Shown: positions 20,941-31,164 of the stretch, one piece after another | Layout of the letters: every line of letters starts with the position of its first letter | Numbering within the stretch: the stretch's first letter is position 1 | Source of the DNA: an uncultured Actinomycetes bacterium | GTDB taxonomy: Bacteria; Actinomycetota; Actinomycetes; Nanopelagicales; Nanopelagicaceae | Direction: 5' to 3' | Assembly (NCBI GenBank): GCA_937888825.1 | Contig: CALBFE010000016.1 | Coordinates: 41,292 to 105,291, forward strand | DNA: 64,000 nt | Translations under genes and position numbers: made by a program | The notes under the pieces: generated by a model | What the model saw: the letters and a program-made list of their open reading frames with translations, nothing else | Databases searched by the model: none | What the model was told of the DNA's origin: nothing

Positions 20941-21594
20941 CTATTGATTGAACGGTAGAGGTTGCGAAGATACATGACCTGCGCGAGAAACGCGAGCTGT
21001 AACTTGGCGCATATGGTGTCGACGACATAAAACTTCGTAACCCACTTCACTACCAGGTGAGACATCTCCAACAACTACTTGTTCACCCTCAACAACCATC
21101 ACACCACCTATCGTTCTAGCGTTATGTGTTGCACGTGATCCGCACCAGCACAGCGCCTCTACCTGCAATGTATTCACGCGATCTGCTAACTCAACCAATC
21201 GCGCCGAACCAGGAAAGAGCATCGTGCGAAAGTCACTTAAGATTCCAAAAGCATAAACATCGATTCCAAGCCCATCGACGATGCGGGCTAGCTGTTCGAT
21301 TTGCAGACGCTCATAAAACTGGGCTTCATCACAAATGATGTAATCAATGCGATCGCCAGCAGATAGTGCATCAACGACAAACTTGTGAATATCCAACGCT
21401 GGGATGACTTCAATTGCTGGGCTAGAAAGACCTAAACGTGAAGAGATGATTCCGCTTCCGGCGCGATCCTTATTGGTGAAAATTAAACCGGTTCTGCCGC
21501 GACTTTGATGATTATGCGCAGTCTGCAGGGCAAGAGTGGATTTTCCGCTATCCATTGTTCCGCAGTAGTAGGTCAGTTCAGCCATGGAAGGCAT
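20941..21594 (-). CDS. tdk: Thymidine kinase
   Basis: LTYYCGTMDSGKSTLALQ; DYIICDEAQFYERLQIEQLARI; FGILSDFRTMLFPGSARL; Zn cysteines. Confidence 0.95.
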   Translation of the reverse strand: MPSMAELTYYCGTMDSGKSTLALQTAHNHQSRGRTGLIFTNKDRAGSGIISSRLGLSSPAIEVIPALDIHKFVVDALSAGDRIDYIICDEAQFYERLQIEQLARIVDGLGIDVYAFGILSDFRTMLFPGSARLVELADRVNTLQVEALCWCGSRATHNARTIGGVMVVEGEQVVVGDVSPGSEVGYEVLCRRHHMRQVTARVSRAGHVSSQPLPFNQ

Positions 21595-21606
21595 CTTGCC
21601 ACAGAG

Positions 21607-23457
21607 TTAGGCAAAGAGCCCCTTTGCGATAAGTGCTTGCTCAATTTTTGGTAGCAATCTCAAGGACATTTTAACTGAGATGTGAGATGCGTCGCGATAA
21701 GCCACAATTCCATCGATGATCGCGGGGCAGTATGAGGAGCACAACCACGGTGTTGGATCAATTACTTCGAAGCCAGCAATAACCGAGACGCGAGATCTTT
21801 CAGTGGAATCACAGACACTGGAATTGCGAGAGGCTAAGCAATTAGGAATATCACGCAAAGGTCTTGGAGTGTCACTGATATAGATCAAGTGGTCAGTTGA
21901 ACCCTTCAAGTCATTGAGAAGTTTTCTTTGACCGTCTCGCCACCACTGTTGGCGGCTCACGTTACTTTTTGCAGGAGTGAAGTATTGGAAACTGCTGGTA
22001 ATGACCGCCATTGGTTTTATCTTGGCAATTCTCGCAATAGAGTTTTGACGCCATTTGGTGCAGTGCGCCATTTTGAAGGCACCTTGATCCGGACGCTTGG
22101 CATCAACTGCCGAACATGCAGACTTAGTCAAAGATATGAGTTTGAATCCGCGTTCATTAGCTAATTCCTCAAGCGTTGGGAACCATTGAGCAGCGTGGGA
22201 ATCCCCGTAGAGAACTATAGTTTTGGGGGAATTCTTGTTTCCGTAAGTACAATGTCCTGATTTAGTTTCACCATAGTTAACATGGCAACCATCACTATAT
22301 ACGTCCGGCTTCTGCACCACCGTTACTAAATCAAATTGGTAAGAAATATCGCCTCTAGTTGTGATGATTGATGATGCGCTCAAAGCTATTACAACTCCTG
22401 CAACGAGTGAAACTGCCGTTGTGATAGCAGCGCCTTTATAGACAGTTCGAGTTGAAAGATTCTTATGACGAAAAGGTTCTTCCACGAATTTACTGGTCAA
22501 GTGGGCAAGAATGATCGTCAAGAGAATGCATAAGAAGCGCTCATAGAAACGTAGCGGTCTTCCAAGAGCGCTGCTGGGCAATACTAATGTCGGCCAATGC
22601 CAAAGGTATAGCGGGTAAGAGATCGCACCTAACCATTGGCTCAAACGTGCATTAGATAGATCATTAAACAGTGGTGGCCAGTATTTGATCGAAGCAATCA
22701 GTGCGACCGTAGCCAATACTGGAAGCAGCGCATTTTTGCCTGGGAAAGCAGTGTGTTCATTAAAGTTAAGTGAAGAGAATGCAATTCCGAAGAAACCTAA
22801 CCATGGAAGGATTCGAATCTTCTTTTTCGTCTCCGGAATAAAAAGAAGTAGCGCTCCAAAACCTAACTCCCAAGCACGTGTGGGCAAAGAATAAAACGCC
22901 CAGATAGGTGCAACTTGTGTGAGATAGATGGAGAGAAGGAGGGAAGCTAAGGTTGTGATCGCGATCCCAGCAAAAATAACTTTTTTGCCATAACGTGCGA
23001 GGAATAGGATAAAGAGCGGCCATACCAGATAGAACTGTTCTTCAACAGCTAGTGACCAATAGTGAATAAATGGTGATGGGGTAGCATTTAGATTCTGGTA
23101 ATCATTTTGCCACCAGGCAAATAGATAGTTAGAAATATAGGCCGCAGCGGCAAAGAGATCTCTGCCTAGGGAGCCACGGGTAATTGGGGGAAAGAGAATC
23201 CAGGCAAAGATTGCTGTAACAAAAAGTACGAATACCGATGTCGGTAGGAGACGTTTAATACGACGTTGATAGAAGGTTTTTAGATTTAGAGTTCCAGTAT
23301 TTTCGATTTCTCGCAGTATGAGTCCAGTAATTAGATAGCCAGAGATTACATAGAAGATGTCGACACCGATAAATCCGCCAGGGATAAGCCGGGCATGAAA
23401 TACAGTTACCAGTATTGCGGCAAGGGCGCGAAGACCTTGAATCTGGGTAATGCGCAC
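21607..23457 (-). CDS. OafA/YrhL-type membrane acyltransferase with C-terminal SGNH domain
   Basis: RITQIQGLRALAAILVTVFHARLIPGGFIGVDIFYVISGYLITGLI; C-terminal VLYGDSHAAQWFPTLEEL. Confidence 0.93.
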   Translation of the reverse strand: MRITQIQGLRALAAILVTVFHARLIPGGFIGVDIFYVISGYLITGLILREIENTGTLNLKTFYQRRIKRLLPTSVFVLFVTAIFAWILFPPITRGSLGRDLFAAAAYISNYLFAWWQNDYQNLNATPSPFIHYWSLAVEEQFYLVWPLFILFLARYGKKVIFAGIAITTLASLLLSIYLTQVAPIWAFYSLPTRAWELGFGALLLFIPETKKKIRILPWLGFFGIAFSSLNFNEHTAFPGKNALLPVLATVALIASIKYWPPLFNDLSNARLSQWLGAISYPLYLWHWPTLVLPSSALGRPLRFYERFLCILLTIILAHLTSKFVEEPFRHKNLSTRTVYKGAAITTAVSLVAGVVIALSASSIITTRGDISYQFDLVTVVQKPDVYSDGCHVNYGETKSGHCTYGNKNSPKTIVLYGDSHAAQWFPTLEELANERGFKLISLTKSACSAVDAKRPDQGAFKMAHCTKWRQNSIARIAKIKPMAVITSSFQYFTPAKSNVSRQQWWRDGQRKLLNDLKGSTDHLIYISDTPRPLRDIPNCLASRNSSVCDSTERSRVSVIAGFEVIDPTPWLCSSYCPAIIDGIVAYRDASHISVKMSLRLLPKIEQALIAKGLFA

Positions 23458-23459
23458 TA

Positions 23460-23987
23460 TTAAGAAATTACCAGTGAGTGAACTGGAATCTGTGGATACT
23501 TAGCAGCTAGGCGAGCACGACCCTCAAGAGCTTGGATTTCTAGTAAAGCCAATATTTGATAAACACTTCCACCCGCACGATTAACAAGTTGAATTGCTGC
23601 GTCAAGTGTTCCACCAGTTGCCAGTACATCATCGATCAGGAGCACTTCGCCGGCAAAGGGAATTGCATCAACATGTATCTCTAAAACATCATTGCCATAT
23701 TCAAGTCCATAGCTTTGCGAGAAGGTGGTGTGGGGGAGTTTGCCCGCTTTACGGATTGGAACAAATCCAGTTTTCATTTTATTGGCTAGAGCAGAAGCGA
23801 AGATAAAGCCTCTGGCTTCAATGCCTGCGATAGAAGTTTCTGGGCGCGCAAATTGTGCAAAGTGATCGGTGACAGCCGAGAATGCCGCCCCATCTGCAAG
23901 AAGAGGAGTGATGTCTTGAAAGAGGATCCCAGGTTTTGGATAATCAGGGATTGCTCTGATGAGTGAGACAGCCTCATCGATCTTCAT
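23460..23987 (-). CDS. apt: Adenine phosphoribosyltransferase
   Basis: IRAIPDYPKPGILFQDITPLLAD; GIEARGFIFASALA; VLLIDDVLATGGTLDAAIQL. Confidence 0.97.
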   Translation of the reverse strand: MKIDEAVSLIRAIPDYPKPGILFQDITPLLADGAAFSAVTDHFAQFARPETSIAGIEARGFIFASALANKMKTGFVPIRKAGKLPHTTFSQSYGLEYGNDVLEIHVDAIPFAGEVLLIDDVLATGGTLDAAIQLVNRAGGSVYQILALLEIQALEGRARLAAKYPQIPVHSLVIS

Positions 23988-24006
23988 ATGCTCATCCTAA
24001 CGAATG

Positions 24007-24090
24007 TGTCCGAGAGGGGACTTGAACCCCTAATCCCTTACGGGAACTAACACCTCAAGCTAGCGCGTCTGCCAATTCCGCCACCCGGAC
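24007..24090 (-). tRNA. tRNA-Leu (anticodon GAG)
   Basis: Minus strand GTCCGGGTGGCGGAATTGGCAGACGCGCTAGCTTGAGGTGTTAG...GGGGTTCAAGTCCCCTCTCGGACA. Acceptor GTCCGGG/CTCGGAC, T-loop GTTCAAG, long variable arm, anticodon loop TTGAGGT. Confidence 0.93.
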
Positions 24091-24133
24091 TAAGTGCTGG
24101 GAAAGGATAGCAATTGGGTGAGAGAATGGCGAA

Positions 24134-25447
24134 ATGACTACAACATCGCGCACTGAACTTGAAAATGAAGCTATCCGTATTTGCCAGGAATTGATCCGAA
24201 TTCCTTCCGTCAATTTTGGTGATGGGAAAGGCGATGAAAAGCAAGTTGCTGAACATGTGATGAAGCTGCTGACCGAGGTTGGAATTGAAGCCACTATGTA
24301 TGAGGCAGCACCTGGTCGTTGTAATGTGATTGCACGCATTAAGGGAACAGATTCGTCGCGGCCTGGTTTGGTTGTTCATGGTCATATAGATGTTGTGCCT
24401 GCAAATGCCGATGATTGGTCCGTAGATCCTTTCAGCGGAGAGATTCGCGATGGGATGATCTGGGGCCGTGGGGCAGTAGATATGAAAAATATGGATGCGA
24501 TGATTCTGGCGACGGTGCGTGATTGGGCGCGAACTGGTTACAAACCAAAGCGTGACATTGTTTTAGCTTTCTTTGCTGATGAAGAAGCTGGAAGTATCTA
24601 TGGTTCCCATTGGATGGTTGATAAGCACCCAGAAGTATTTGCTGGATGTACTGAAGCGGTTTCAGAGGTTGGTGGATTCTCAGTAACAGTTGCTGGCGGA
24701 AAACGTCTCTATCTCATTGAAACTGCTGAAAAGGGCATTCACTGGATGAGGCTCACCGCGCACGGACGCGCAGGACACGGTTCTGTTACAAATAATGAAA
24801 ACGCAATCACTCGTTTAAGTGAAGCGGTCGCAAAGATTGGTAATCACCAATGGCCACAACGTTATAGCGCAACTGTTAAGGCGTTTTTCAAAAAGGTTGC
24901 TGCAGAGACCGGCAAGGAGTACAACGAAAAGGATTTAACACCACTTCTGAGTGAATTGGGTTTTGCTGCACGTATGGTTGGAGCAACTCTACAAAACACA
25001 GCTAATCCAACAATGCTTGAAGCTGGATACAAAGCTAACGTAATTCCGGGATCAGCCAGCGCAGTCGTAGATGGTCGTTTCATTCCTGGTTTTGAAAACG
25101 AGTTGAATGAAACAATCAAATCTCTCATTGGCCCAGATATCACCATCGAAACTATTACTACCGATAAAGCTTTAGAAGTACCTTTTGAGGGCGATCTTGT
25201 TGATGCGATGTGCGCAGCGATTATGATTGAAGATCCCGAAGGTGTCCCAGTTCCATATGTCATGAGCGGTGGAACTGATAACAAAGCGCTAGCTGAACTT
25301 GGAATTATTGGTTACGGATTCTCACCACTTAAACTCGATGCGGACTTTGATTTCATGGCGCTATTTCATGGAGTTGATGAGCGAGTGCCAATTGAGGGTC
25401 TTACTTTTGGTGTTCGAGTACTGAAAGATTTTCTAGAACACGCCTAA
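24134..25447 (+). CDS. M20/M25/M40 family metallopeptidase (dipeptidase/ArgE-DapE like)
   Basis: VVHGHIDVVPANADDWSVDPFSGEIRDGMIWGRGAVDMKNMDAMIL; FFADEEAGSIYGSHWMV. Confidence 0.93.
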   Translation: MTTTSRTELENEAIRICQELIRIPSVNFGDGKGDEKQVAEHVMKLLTEVGIEATMYEAAPGRCNVIARIKGTDSSRPGLVVHGHIDVVPANADDWSVDPFSGEIRDGMIWGRGAVDMKNMDAMILATVRDWARTGYKPKRDIVLAFFADEEAGSIYGSHWMVDKHPEVFAGCTEAVSEVGGFSVTVAGGKRLYLIETAEKGIHWMRLTAHGRAGHGSVTNNENAITRLSEAVAKIGNHQWPQRYSATVKAFFKKVAAETGKEYNEKDLTPLLSELGFAARMVGATLQNTANPTMLEAGYKANVIPGSASAVVDGRFIPGFENELNETIKSLIGPDITIETITTDKALEVPFEGDLVDAMCAAIMIEDPEGVPVPYVMSGGTDNKALAELGIIGYGFSPLKLDADFDFMALFHGVDERVPIEGLTFGVRVLKDFLEHA

Positions 25448-26388
25448 GCGCTGACGTCATCAAGGGCGTTGCGAACAATGTCTGGGAGAGAAATCTCTTC
25501 ACTTTGTAATACGCCACGTATTTGAGCGCCGGTTCTAGCACCAATGATTGTGCTGGTTACACCAGGAGCATCTCTTACCCACGCCAGTGCTACCTCAAGA
25601 GGTGAATACCCCAACCCGCTTGCAGCAACACACACCGCTTCAACGATGCTGCTACTTCTTGAATCAAGATAGAGAGCAATGTCTTTTGCAAAATGTGGTG
25701 CAGCCCCGCGCGAATCACTCGGAATTCCATTGCGATATTTACCGGTGAGTACACCACGTGCTAGTGGTGCCCAAGCAACGAAACCAACACCACAAGCTTG
25801 TGCACTATCTAGAATCTCCATCTCAACATCGCGATTGAGTAATGAGTACTCGCTTTGAATCGTAGTAATCGGTGCTTTTGCTGAATTAGTAATTTGTTTG
25901 GTTGCAGATTGTGCTAGTTGCCATCCTGTGAAATTTGAAATGCCAACATAGCGCGCACGGCCGGTGCTATAGGCATAGTCGAGTGCAGAGAGTGTGTCAT
26001 CAATAGGTGAAAATGGATCCCATGTGTGAACCTGCCAAATATCTACAAAATTGGTGCCTAGTCTGCTGAGTGAACGGTCCAATTCAGCAATAAGAGCGTG
26101 CCGTGAATTATCAACTGTGCGCACGCCATCAGGAAAAGTCAGGCCTGCTTTAGTGGCTATGACAACTTCGTCGCGTTGAAAAAGAGTTCCGATGAGTCCA
26201 CCGATTACCCGCTCGCTATCGCCATCTCCATACGTCGCGGCGGTATCAACGAAGTTTCCACCAGCATCGATGAAAGCACGGCATTGATCGGCGGCTTCAT
26301 GTTCGTCGGTGTCACGACCCCATGTCATAGTTCCTAGCGCTAATCGAGAGAGCATGAGCCCGCTGTTGCCCGCTTTTCTCATCTGCAT
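25444..26388 (-). CDS. Aldo/keto reductase
   Basis: FVDTAATYGDGDSERVIGGLI; DIWQVHTWDPFSPIDDTLSALD; GVGFVAWAPLARGVLTGKYR. Confidence 0.93.
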   Translation of the reverse strand: MQMRKAGNSGLMLSRLALGTMTWGRDTDEHEAADQCRAFIDAGGNFVDTAATYGDGDSERVIGGLIGTLFQRDEVVIATKAGLTFPDGVRTVDNSRHALIAELDRSLSRLGTNFVDIWQVHTWDPFSPIDDTLSALDYAYSTGRARYVGISNFTGWQLAQSATKQITNSAKAPITTIQSEYSLLNRDVEMEILDSAQACGVGFVAWAPLARGVLTGKYRNGIPSDSRGAAPHFAKDIALYLDSRSSSIVEAVCVAASGLGYSPLEVALAWVRDAPGVTSTIIGARTGAQIRGVLQSEEISLPDIVRNALDDVSA

Positions 26389-26439
26389 GGAGAGACCCTA
26401 GCAAGTCATGAGAGTAAAACCTGCGATAGCCTTTGCGAT

Positions 26440-27111
26440 ATGCAGATAGTTTTGATAAGACATGCCCATTCCCAAGCAAATGCTCGAGGGGTCTTATCTG
26501 GGCGTCTTCCTAATATCTCACTTTCTGAAAAGGGAATGAAGCAATCCCATGAGCTTGCCGCCAGATTAGGTTCATTTCCTATTTCCGGTATCCGTATCAG
26601 TCCCATGCAAAGATGCCACGAAACAATTGCGCCTTGGCTCAGCGCGCTACCAAAGTCGAGCCTGAAGTTCCTGGTTAAAGATGAGAATCTCACCGAAGTT
26701 GATTATGGAAGTTGGAGTGGGAAGAAATTATCCGTTCTTTCGCGAAATAAATTATGGAAGACTGTTCAAGGTAATCCCTCTGCGATGTATTTTCCGGAAG
26801 GTGAAGGCTTAGCTCATATGCAGCAAAGGGCTATGACAGCAGTTCACGAGTCCTTGAACGTCAAAAGGAGTGGAGTTGCTGTGCTAGTGAGTCATGGTGA
26901 TGTCATCAAAGCCATTGTCGCTAGCGCCCTTGGGATGCATCTAGATGATTTCCAACGCATTGTTATTGATCCAGCCTCTGTAACCATTTTGGATTATTCG
27001 AATGGAAAAGCCCGTTTAACGCTGATGAATGATTCTCGTTCTGTTCTACACGATGTTTTAGCAGGTCCAAAGCGTAGTAAAAACCTACTGGGTGGTGGGG
27101 CAGGAAAATGA
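26440..27111 (+). CDS. Histidine phosphatase superfamily protein (phosphoglycerate mutase-like)
   Basis: VLIRHAHSQANARGVLSGRLPNISLSEKGMKQ; VLVSHGDVIKAIVASALGM. Confidence 0.92.
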   Translation: MQIVLIRHAHSQANARGVLSGRLPNISLSEKGMKQSHELAARLGSFPISGIRISPMQRCHETIAPWLSALPKSSLKFLVKDENLTEVDYGSWSGKKLSVLSRNKLWKTVQGNPSAMYFPEGEGLAHMQQRAMTAVHESLNVKRSGVAVLVSHGDVIKAIVASALGMHLDDFQRIVIDPASVTILDYSNGKARLTLMNDSRSVLHDVLAGPKRSKNLLGGGAGK

Positions 27112-27617
27112 GCTATGAGTTCAAGAACGTAGACCGCTTCATTTGTGGAACTGTGGGTGAACCGGGTGAGCGAGAGTTTTATCTTCAAGTTCGTGCTGGT
27201 TCAGCCCTTGTCAGTGCATCCCTTGAAAAAGCTCAAACTTCTACGCTGGCCCAGCGGTTAGAGATCCTGTGCAAGCAAGTTGTTAAAGAAGATGTGACAT
27301 TAGTTGTCGATCGAGTGGAGCGCGATGATGCAGCCCTTGAGTCACCAGTGGATAAAGACTTCGTCATAGGCGCGATATCTATTGCTTGGGACGATGCTTC
27401 AAAGAAAGTATGTGTGGAACTGTTTTCAATAAAGGAGATTGAAGTCCAGGACGAAGTACCGGAGATAACGTTAAACATCACCCTTGGCCAAGCGAAAGCT
27501 TTTATTGCCCGCACAAACGCTGTAGTAAATGCCGGTCGTGTTCCATGTCCATTCTGCTCTCTGCCAATTGATCCACGTGGTCATTTATGTCCTAGGGCAA
27601 ATGGCTACAGACGATAA
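27108..27617 (+). CDS. DUF3090 family protein
   Basis: FKNVDRFICGTVGEPGEREFYLQVRAGSALVSASLEKAQ; C-terminal CPFCSLPIDPRGHLCPRANGYRR. Confidence 0.85.
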   Translation: MSYEFKNVDRFICGTVGEPGEREFYLQVRAGSALVSASLEKAQTSTLAQRLEILCKQVVKEDVTLVVDRVERDDAALESPVDKDFVIGAISIAWDDASKKVCVELFSIKEIEVQDEVPEITLNITLGQAKAFIARTNAVVNAGRVPCPFCSLPIDPRGHLCPRANGYRR

Positions 27618-28305
27618 GCGCTCGATTCTGACTTTCGGAGAAATGTCAGTTACAGGTCGATTAGTTGATGCATCGAATGCAACGTTATTTGCAACCGTTA
27701 CACACCAAAAGACCGAAATTACATGCATCTATAAACCAGTTGCGGGGGAGCGCCCGTTATGGGATTTCCCGGATGGAACCCTCGCCGATCGCGAATACGC
27801 AGCTTTCCGAGTGAGTGAATTTCTTGGTTTGGATTTAGTTCCGCTAACCATTTTGCGCGAAGGTCCTTATGGAATCGGAATGGTGCAAGAGTGGATAGAT
27901 ATCGATGAATCAATCGATCTTGCCGAATTTTTCTCTCAAGACTTACCCCAACTTCGCTCGATGGCCTTTTTCGATGCAATCATCAACAATACTGATCGCA
28001 AGATCGGGCATTTATTGCCTGATGAAGCTGGACATGTTTTTGGATGTGACCATGGAGTTACTTTTCACGAAGAGGACAAGCTGCGAACAGTGTTGTGGCA
28101 ATGGGCCGGGGATGAACTAAGCGCTGATGAATTCAAGGCGTTAAAATCGATCAAAGATGCTCTTGGCAAAGAATTGGATTTATCGCCTTATTTAACACAA
28201 GTGGAAATCAACGCTTTACTCGCACGAGTGCTGAGGTTGCTAGAAACCGGTGTGATGCCTATACCTAATCCGGAGTGGCCCGCTATTCCGTGGCCTGCTT
28301 TCTAG
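27601..28305 (+). CDS. Actinobacterial SCO1664-type conserved protein (kinase-fold-like)
   Basis: CIYKPVAGERPLWDFPDGTLADREYAAFRVSEFLG; FFDAIINNTDRKIGHLL; synteny DUF3090-this-mshC. Start trimmed from 27529. Confidence 0.8.
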   Translation: MATDDKRSILTFGEMSVTGRLVDASNATLFATVTHQKTEITCIYKPVAGERPLWDFPDGTLADREYAAFRVSEFLGLDLVPLTILREGPYGIGMVQEWIDIDESIDLAEFFSQDLPQLRSMAFFDAIINNTDRKIGHLLPDEAGHVFGCDHGVTFHEEDKLRTVLWQWAGDELSADEFKALKSIKDALGKELDLSPYLTQVEINALLARVLRLLETGVMPIPNPEWPAIPWPAF

Positions 28306-28329
28306 CGGCAAAGTTACTAGAATCCACCC

Positions 28330-29571
28330 ATGAAATCTTGGCCTTTAGTTGCAGTTCCACAACTAAACAAATCCTTCAATTTTCCTCAGATTTCACTCAC
28401 TAATACTAAAACACTAAAAAAGGAACTGGTTACCAAAAAAGATCTCTATCGCATGTATGTCTGTGGCATCACACCATATGACGCCACCCATCTTGGCCAC
28501 GCATCTACATATTTAACTTTTGACCTGATCAATCGCTATTTACGTGCAAGTGGTTCAGAAGTTGTTTATGTCCAAAATATTACAGATATTGATGATCCAT
28601 TACTTGAACGGGCCACACGAGATAATTTAGATTGGGAAGATCTAGCGACTTCACAGATTGATCTTTTCAGAGGCGATATGGTGAATTTGCGGGTAATTCC
28701 ACCCGCTCACTACATCGGAGCAGTGGAAGCTATAGATCTAGTCAGTGAAGCGGTCACAGCTCTACAAGCCGCTGGATCGATCTATGCAATTGAACAGGAT
28801 CTGTTTTTTAAGAATTATTCATCGCCTGACTTTGGCTCTCTTTCACATCTTGATAAAGAAACGATGAAAGATATCTTTTCCCAGCGTGGTGGAAACCCAA
28901 CTCTGGCTGGAAAGATTGATCCGTTGGATTGTTTGGTGTGGATGGCAAAGCGTGAGAATGAACCCGGTTGGCCCTCAATTCATGGAGTTGGACGACCAGG
29001 TTGGCACATCGAGTGCACAGCAATCGCCTTGAAATATTTAGCCCCGATTCAATCAGATCCAACTTGCATCGACATTCAAGGTGGTGGAAGTGATTTGATC
29101 TTCCCGCACCATGAAATGTGCGCTTCACAAGCCAAAGTGTTAACAGGTAAAGATCTCGCATCGACCTATGTTCATGCAGCGATGATTGGCCTTGACGGTG
29201 AAAAGATGAGTAAGAGTAAGGGGAATTTGGTTTTTGTATCAAAGCTCATTAACTCTGGCACAGATCCCATGGCTATTCGCTTTGCTTTAATGTCAGAGCA
29301 TTATCGATTAGATCGAATGTGGACCGATGAGCTGCTGGAAAGTGCAACAAAGCGGGTTGCGAATATACGAAAGGCCTTTACTTCAGCCGAAGTTGCACCA
29401 ACAAAGCCAGTAATCGAGAAGATGATTCTGGCCTTGAGCAATGACTTAGACACACCAACTGCTCTAGCCCACCTCGACAAGTGGGCATTAGATTCAATAA
29501 GCGGGGTGAGCGGTGGGGAGGCCAAGGAGCTGGCTACAGCGTTAGATGCACTACTAGGTTTAGTGCTTTAA
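28330..29571 (+). CDS. mshC: Cysteine--1-D-myo-inosityl 2-amino-2-deoxy-alpha-D-glucopyranoside ligase (mycothiol synthesis)
   Basis: MYVCGITPYDATHLGHASTYLTFDLINRYL; GWHIECTAIAL; GEKMSKSKGNLVFVSKL; MshC-like N-terminus. Confidence 0.92.
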   Translation: MKSWPLVAVPQLNKSFNFPQISLTNTKTLKKELVTKKDLYRMYVCGITPYDATHLGHASTYLTFDLINRYLRASGSEVVYVQNITDIDDPLLERATRDNLDWEDLATSQIDLFRGDMVNLRVIPPAHYIGAVEAIDLVSEAVTALQAAGSIYAIEQDLFFKNYSSPDFGSLSHLDKETMKDIFSQRGGNPTLAGKIDPLDCLVWMAKRENEPGWPSIHGVGRPGWHIECTAIALKYLAPIQSDPTCIDIQGGGSDLIFPHHEMCASQAKVLTGKDLASTYVHAAMIGLDGEKMSKSKGNLVFVSKLINSGTDPMAIRFALMSEHYRLDRMWTDELLESATKRVANIRKAFTSAEVAPTKPVIEKMILALSNDLDTPTALAHLDKWALDSISGVSGGEAKELATALDALLGLVL

Positions 29572-30431
29572 TCTTTAGTTCTGCGCCTTAAATATCGCTC
29601 AAACTCTTTTGCTATTGAATCTCCAGACACATCAGGAAGCTCAGCAGCATCTTTAGAATCCTCTAACGCTTTCACATACTCAGCAACATCATTATCTTCC
29701 TTTGCCATTTCAGTAACATCTTTTTCCCATTCATCAGCAGCTTCAGCTAGATCTGCAGGCGGGATAGATATTTCTAAGAAATCTTCAAGAGAGTTAACAA
29801 GTGAGAGTGTGGCTTTGGGTGAAGGTGAATTGGATGCATAGTGGGGGATAGCAGCCCAAAGTGAGACTGCATCAATTCCTCGTCGCATACATCCATCACC
29901 AATAATTCCTAGGATTCCGGTTGGTCCTTCATAACTAGATACCTCAACGCCAAGACGTGTCGCTAAATCTGGATGCGCACTGCTTCCACTCACTGAAATA
30001 GGGCGTGAATGTGGAACATCGGCCAACATCGATCCCAGAGTGACAATCAAAGAGACTTCTAGGTCATCGGCCAAGTCAAGAAGTTCACGTGTGAAACTCT
30101 TCCAACGCATGGAGGGTTCAGTACCTTTCACAACGACTAAATCGCGGTCATAATCAGGCAGAACAACTCCAAAGATCTCAGTTGTTGGCCAAGTGATATT
30201 ACGTATTTGTGAATCATCTACATAGATATGTGGCCGATTTACTTGAAAATCATAAAACTCTTCCGATTCAATATCTGCAATGAGCTCTGGAACTACATCG
30301 TTAGGTTCATTTTGCCAAGCAGAAAGTAGATGCTCTATGGCACCTGTTGCGGCTTCGCCAGCGTCATTCCATCCAGAAAATGCCATCACCATAATCGGGT
30401 TACGAAGGGCTGGGATGTGGTGTATCTCCAT
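29568..30431 (-). CDS. PAC2 family protein (proteasome assembly chaperone-like)
   Basis: MEIHHIPALRNPIMVMAFSGWNDAGEAATGAIEHLL; SLIVTLGSMLADVPHSRPISVSGSS; start trimmed from 30590. Confidence 0.88.
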   Translation of the reverse strand: MEIHHIPALRNPIMVMAFSGWNDAGEAATGAIEHLLSAWQNEPNDVVPELIADIESEEFYDFQVNRPHIYVDDSQIRNITWPTTEIFGVVLPDYDRDLVVVKGTEPSMRWKSFTRELLDLADDLEVSLIVTLGSMLADVPHSRPISVSGSSAHPDLATRLGVEVSSYEGPTGILGIIGDGCMRRGIDAVSLWAAIPHYASNSPSPKATLSLVNSLEDFLEISIPPADLAEAADEWEKDVTEMAKEDNDVAEYVKALEDSKDAAELPDVSGDSIAKEFERYLRRRTKD

Positions 30432-30492
30432 AGGACTAAACCTTAGGGTAATCTTGCGGGCTTGTGCTAGATATAAATCTTTGAGGAGACAA

Positions 30493-31164
30493 GTGAAGGT
30501 TTTTTTTGACGCAGTCTTCTTTGATATGGATGGCTTACTGGTTGATTCTGAACCCGAGTGGCTCAAATCTGAGAGGGAAATTACAGCCATATATGGATAT
30601 CAATGGCTACCTGAGGACCAGGTGGCCTGCTTGGGTGGGCCGCTCTCTCGCGTTGGCGACTATATGCATCAGAAATGCAACCAGGCACAGACACCCCAGT
30701 TCTTCACGGACAAACTCATAGAAGTGCAATCGGCAAAGATGCGATCACACTCCCCTTTTATGCCGGGGGCTTTTGAGCTGGTTAAGGAGCTCCAACTCGC
30801 TGGGGTTAAAACAGGGTTAGTCTCAGCAAGTCCACGAATCATCGTTGATGCGGTATTGGACAATGTTGGAACAGATCTCTTTCCTTTTTCTATTTCAAGT
30901 GATGACGTCACAAATACAAAGCCCCACCCAGATGCTTATCTCAAAGCCGCGCAGTTAACGAATAGTGATATCGCAAATTGTTTAGTATTTGAAGATTCAT
31001 TAACTGGTGCTGGCGCCGCTACGAGCAGTGGTGCATGGCTTGTGGCTGTCCCTCACTTAGTTCAAGTGGAAGAATCTGCACGTGTGCGAGTCATTAAATC
31101 CCTTGAGCAGCTTGACTTTGCAAAGTTACAATCTCTGCATACGGATTTTTCAGCAAAGATTTAG
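30493..31164 (+). CDS. HAD-superfamily hydrolase (beta-phosphoglucomutase-like)
   Basis: GTG start; FFDAVFFDMDGLLVDSEPEW; GLVSASPRIIVDAVL; TKPHPDAYLKAAQ; VFEDSLTGAGAA. Confidence 0.92.
   Translation: MKVFFDAVFFDMDGLLVDSEPEWLKSEREITAIYGYQWLPEDQVACLGGPLSRVGDYMHQKCNQAQTPQFFTDKLIEVQSAKMRSHSPFMPGAFELVKELQLAGVKTGLVSASPRIIVDAVLDNVGTDLFPFSISSDDVTNTKPHPDAYLKAAQLTNSDIANCLVFEDSLTGAGAATSSGAWLVAVPHLVQVEESARVRVIKSLEQLDFAKLQSLHTDFSAKI

Noticed and set aside
24047-24385. ORFs of 112 and 94 aa on the minus strand overlapping tRNA-Leu and the M20 peptidase start
   Set aside because: They run through the tRNA gene and the opposite-strand peptidase; spurious.
28808-29242. 144-aa minus-strand ORF antisense to mshC
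   Set aside because: Overlaps the conserved catalytic core of mshC; composition typical of spurious antisense translation.
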